A DNA stretch of 64,000 nucleotides from Diploscapter coronatus (lineage: Eukaryota; Nematoda; Chromadorea; Rhabditida; Rhabditidae): assembly GCA_964036155.1 (NCBI GenBank), contig OZ038422.1:37347201-37411200 (forward strand). The letters are read 5' to 3'. Of this stretch, positions 61,764 through 64,000 are shown in pieces. Made by a program: the position numbers and the translations under genes. Under the pieces are notes generated by a model, which was not told the DNA's origin, did no database searches, and worked only from the letters and a program-made list of their open reading frames with translations. How positions within the stretch are numbered: the first letter of the stretch is position 1; the number at the start of each line of letters is the position of its first letter.

Positions 61764-64000
61764 ATGGTCTATATCGGCATCGATTTGGGAACGACATATT
61801 CATGCGTATCAATAATTGAAAATGGAATATGTAAGACAATTTTTGACGATGAGGGTGAACTAATTTTGATATATGATTTTCAAAGTAATGAGCTTTTTAG
61901 GGAAACATTTTCTTCCATCGATAGTTTCTTTTGGTGACGAAGAGATTCTAGTAGGCAATCCAGCTCTGAATTATCATGACTTATCAAGCGTTTTCTACGG
62001 TTGGTTTAACACTTCCGCTGATCATTTATTGGGTAATCTTTTGAAGATTCAAAACGACTCCTTGGATGGAAATTTATGAATAATTTGCCAATTGCGGAGA
62101 ATCGTTTACTTTGGACATTCAAATTGGATACACAAAATGTAAGTGACGTATGTTTTTTCAATAGAGGCCCACCCGACCTGTCAACTTTGTCAAATCATAT
62201 CTCCTAAAAATCTATCCAAAATTATAAACTAGAGATTTTCTAAAGTATAACCATTGATCTAAATTATCCATCTCTTCATAGGATCAAATTCTGATAAAAA
62301 TGAATAGCTTTGAGAGTTCAAAGTCAAAAGTTAGGATAGATTTTATTATAGGTCTTACGGTATTTAATTTCGACTAATTTAGAATAAAGTGGGATATGTT
62401 TTGAATAAAGGAAAACCTAATGAAAGATTCGTGACGCCCGAAGAAGTTTCTGCTGAAATTTTGAAGAAAATAAAGGCGATTGCTGAAGTCCGATATTTTT
62501 GTTTTGAAAGTTATACTGATTTTAACATTTAGTCATATATTGCAAGTCAAGTGACTGGCGTAGTGATCACAATTCCAGCTAATTTTCAAGAAAGTCAAAT
62601 AACTGCAACAAAACGAGCTGTTGAAATGGCTGGACTTGAACTGAAGCTATTAATTGACGAGCCAATAGCGGCGGCAATTGCTTATAATGCTGAAAAGAAA
62701 TTGGATGATTCAATGATAATGATATTCGATTTTGGTGGAGGTAAATAATTATTTTATTATAATTTTCCGTACAATTCATTTATACGCAGCTTGATTAGCA
62801 GAACTTTTATGCATTCTATTCGGAAAAAAAATAATTTAAATATGATTTAGGAACTCTCGATATTAGCATATGTGAAATAAAGAATGGAAAAATCACGATT
62901 AAGGCTGTGAAAGGAGATAAACACTTGGGTATATTTTTCATATCATGCAAATAATGTTTGGTATCAGGCGGACAGGATTTTGACGGCATAATTATGAATT
63001 ATGCTTACACTGAATATATGCAATTATCGAATAATGATATTTTTGCGAATAATCGTTTAATACACCGACTAAGAGATAGATGCAGAAGTGCTAAAGAAGC
63101 ATTATCTTTTACTATTTCAACAGTCAATATTTATGTAAACGGTAAAAAATAAAGGAATTGTATAATTTTCCCAATTTAGTTGGATATCGATAAGGGACCA
63201 GAATTAAGCGTAAATTTATCACAAATAAAATTCAACGAACTGTGTGATGGTTTATTCACCAAAGCAAGAAATTTAATCGATCAGGCATTAAAGATGGCTC
63301 AACTTCATGAAAATGATATTAGTCACGTGGCATGTTTTAGAAATAAAATTTTCCATTTAATTTTTTTTAACTTAAATATTTGTATTTAGATTTTGGTGGG
63401 CGGATCTACAAGAATTCCTGCCGTTAAAGAGCTTCTCGAGAGAAAATTCGGAAGAGATAAATTGAAGCGCAACATAAATCCAGATGAAGCTGTTGTATTT
63501 GGAGCAGCTAACTTGGCTGATGCCATTGAAGTATGAATTATTATACTGTGAATACCTAAAGGAAATATTCTAGAAGAAAAAACAGATTCCATTGATTAAT
63601 AGTACAATGGTTGAATTTTCCTGGAATGTCAATGATTCGCAAATTGGTGGAGACAATTCACTCGATAATTCGCATAAAATTTTGTTTTACTGTAAGAAAT
63701 AATAAATTTAGCAGAGTAAAAGATTCAGGAATTTATTACAATTTAGATTACTATATAAATAATGATGATGATAAAGGACAAATATATTTGTTCAATTCTC
63801 ACAACTTTTCAGTCGAAGAGATTGCAGAATTCGATCATCCTTATCTGCCACATGAAGTAGCAACTACACAGGATAAAGTAAATTCTTATATTCGTTATTT
63901 TAAATAATTTCTTAAACTTCAGATTTTTGGAATTAGCAACGGTAACACCGTAAGTAAATTATTTGAAATATTTGACTTGAATGCTGGACAAATTTCAAGA
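61764..64000 (+). CDS. divergent Hsp70-family chaperone (3' end outside window)
   Basis: The start at 61,764 reads [20 protein letters not shown], the phosphate-1 motif of the Hsp70 ATPase. Further exons give [74 protein letters not shown] (phosphate-2), [26 protein letters not shown] and [15 protein letters not shown] (adenosine motif), so the order of a full ATPase domain is present. Substitutions at strongly conserved places (EPIAAAIAY for the usual EPTAAAIAY; ITIPANF for VPAYF) and the many short AT-rich introns mark it as a fast-evolving paralogue rather than the housekeeping gene. The region 61,820-62,140 is hard to splice cleanly, and an upstream ATG at 61,757 is out of frame. The substrate domain begins near 63.6 kb and is cut off. 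Confidence 0.82.

Overview
The window is nuclear DNA of a nematode. The genes are split by many introns (about 42 bases to 1.5 kb) with GT...TTTCAG or TTGCAG ends. Several products are nematode-type: a GLH germline helicase, an SLC3-type ATGP subunit, a serpentine chemoreceptor, a six-cysteine C6-domain protein and SDS-22. Many start codons sit just behind a splice acceptor, as expected where spliced leaders are used. No bacterial-style operon, CRISPR array or clear tRNA/rRNA was found. All gene models were spliced by eye, so exon ends are predictions.

Layout. 1-5 kb: no gene, purine-rich tracts and small inverted repeats. 5.0-6.9 kb (-): multi-exon seven-helix receptor. 7.0-7.3 kb (+): frameshifted coding relic. 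7.3-11.5 kb (-): amino-acid-transporter heavy chain. 14.1-18.7 kb (-): GLH/Vasa DEAD-box helicase with FG-rich repeats and CCHC knuckles. 19.3-30.3 kb (+): head-to-head with glh, a very long unrecognised gene with proline-rich exon repeats, an acidic SUMO-interaction-like motif and a possible PP1-docking motif. 30.9-32.7 kb (+): small unrecognised basic/acidic protein. 34.2-45.4 kb (+): the most unusual locus. 45.8-53.7 kb (-): three same-strand genes, SDS-22, an unrecognised leucine-rich protein and an acidic prothymosin-like protein. 55.2-60.1 kb (+): an EGF/VWA-like surface protein with a mucin-like repeat and a hydrophobic tail. 61.8 kb to the end (+): a divergent Hsp70, cut by the window edge.

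Main finding. The gene at 34,184-45,424 can be spliced into 20 exons whose lengths add up to exactly 546 codons. It predicts a type II membrane protein: an acidic cytosolic tail with a dileucine signal, one transmembrane helix, a stalk partly encoded by duplicated 30-base exons, a row of 18- and 21-base phase-1 micro-exons, a C6 domain split over two exons, a Thr-rich linker and a Cys-containing C-terminal domain. The micro-exons lie in a tandem array of about 0.36-0.55 kb units. The introns are nearly identical from unit to unit, while the exons between them differ almost completely, with the change falling exactly at the splice sites. This resembles the micro-exon genes of schistosomes and suggests a diversifying exon cassette.

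The germline helicase, PP1 regulator, transporter subunit and chaperone are ordinary conserved genes. The receptor, the micro-exon gene, the EGF/VWA protein and the divergent Hsp70 look like fast-evolving nematode families. Introns and spacers are full of short inverted-repeat (MITE-like) elements and hold one broken Tc1-like transposase.
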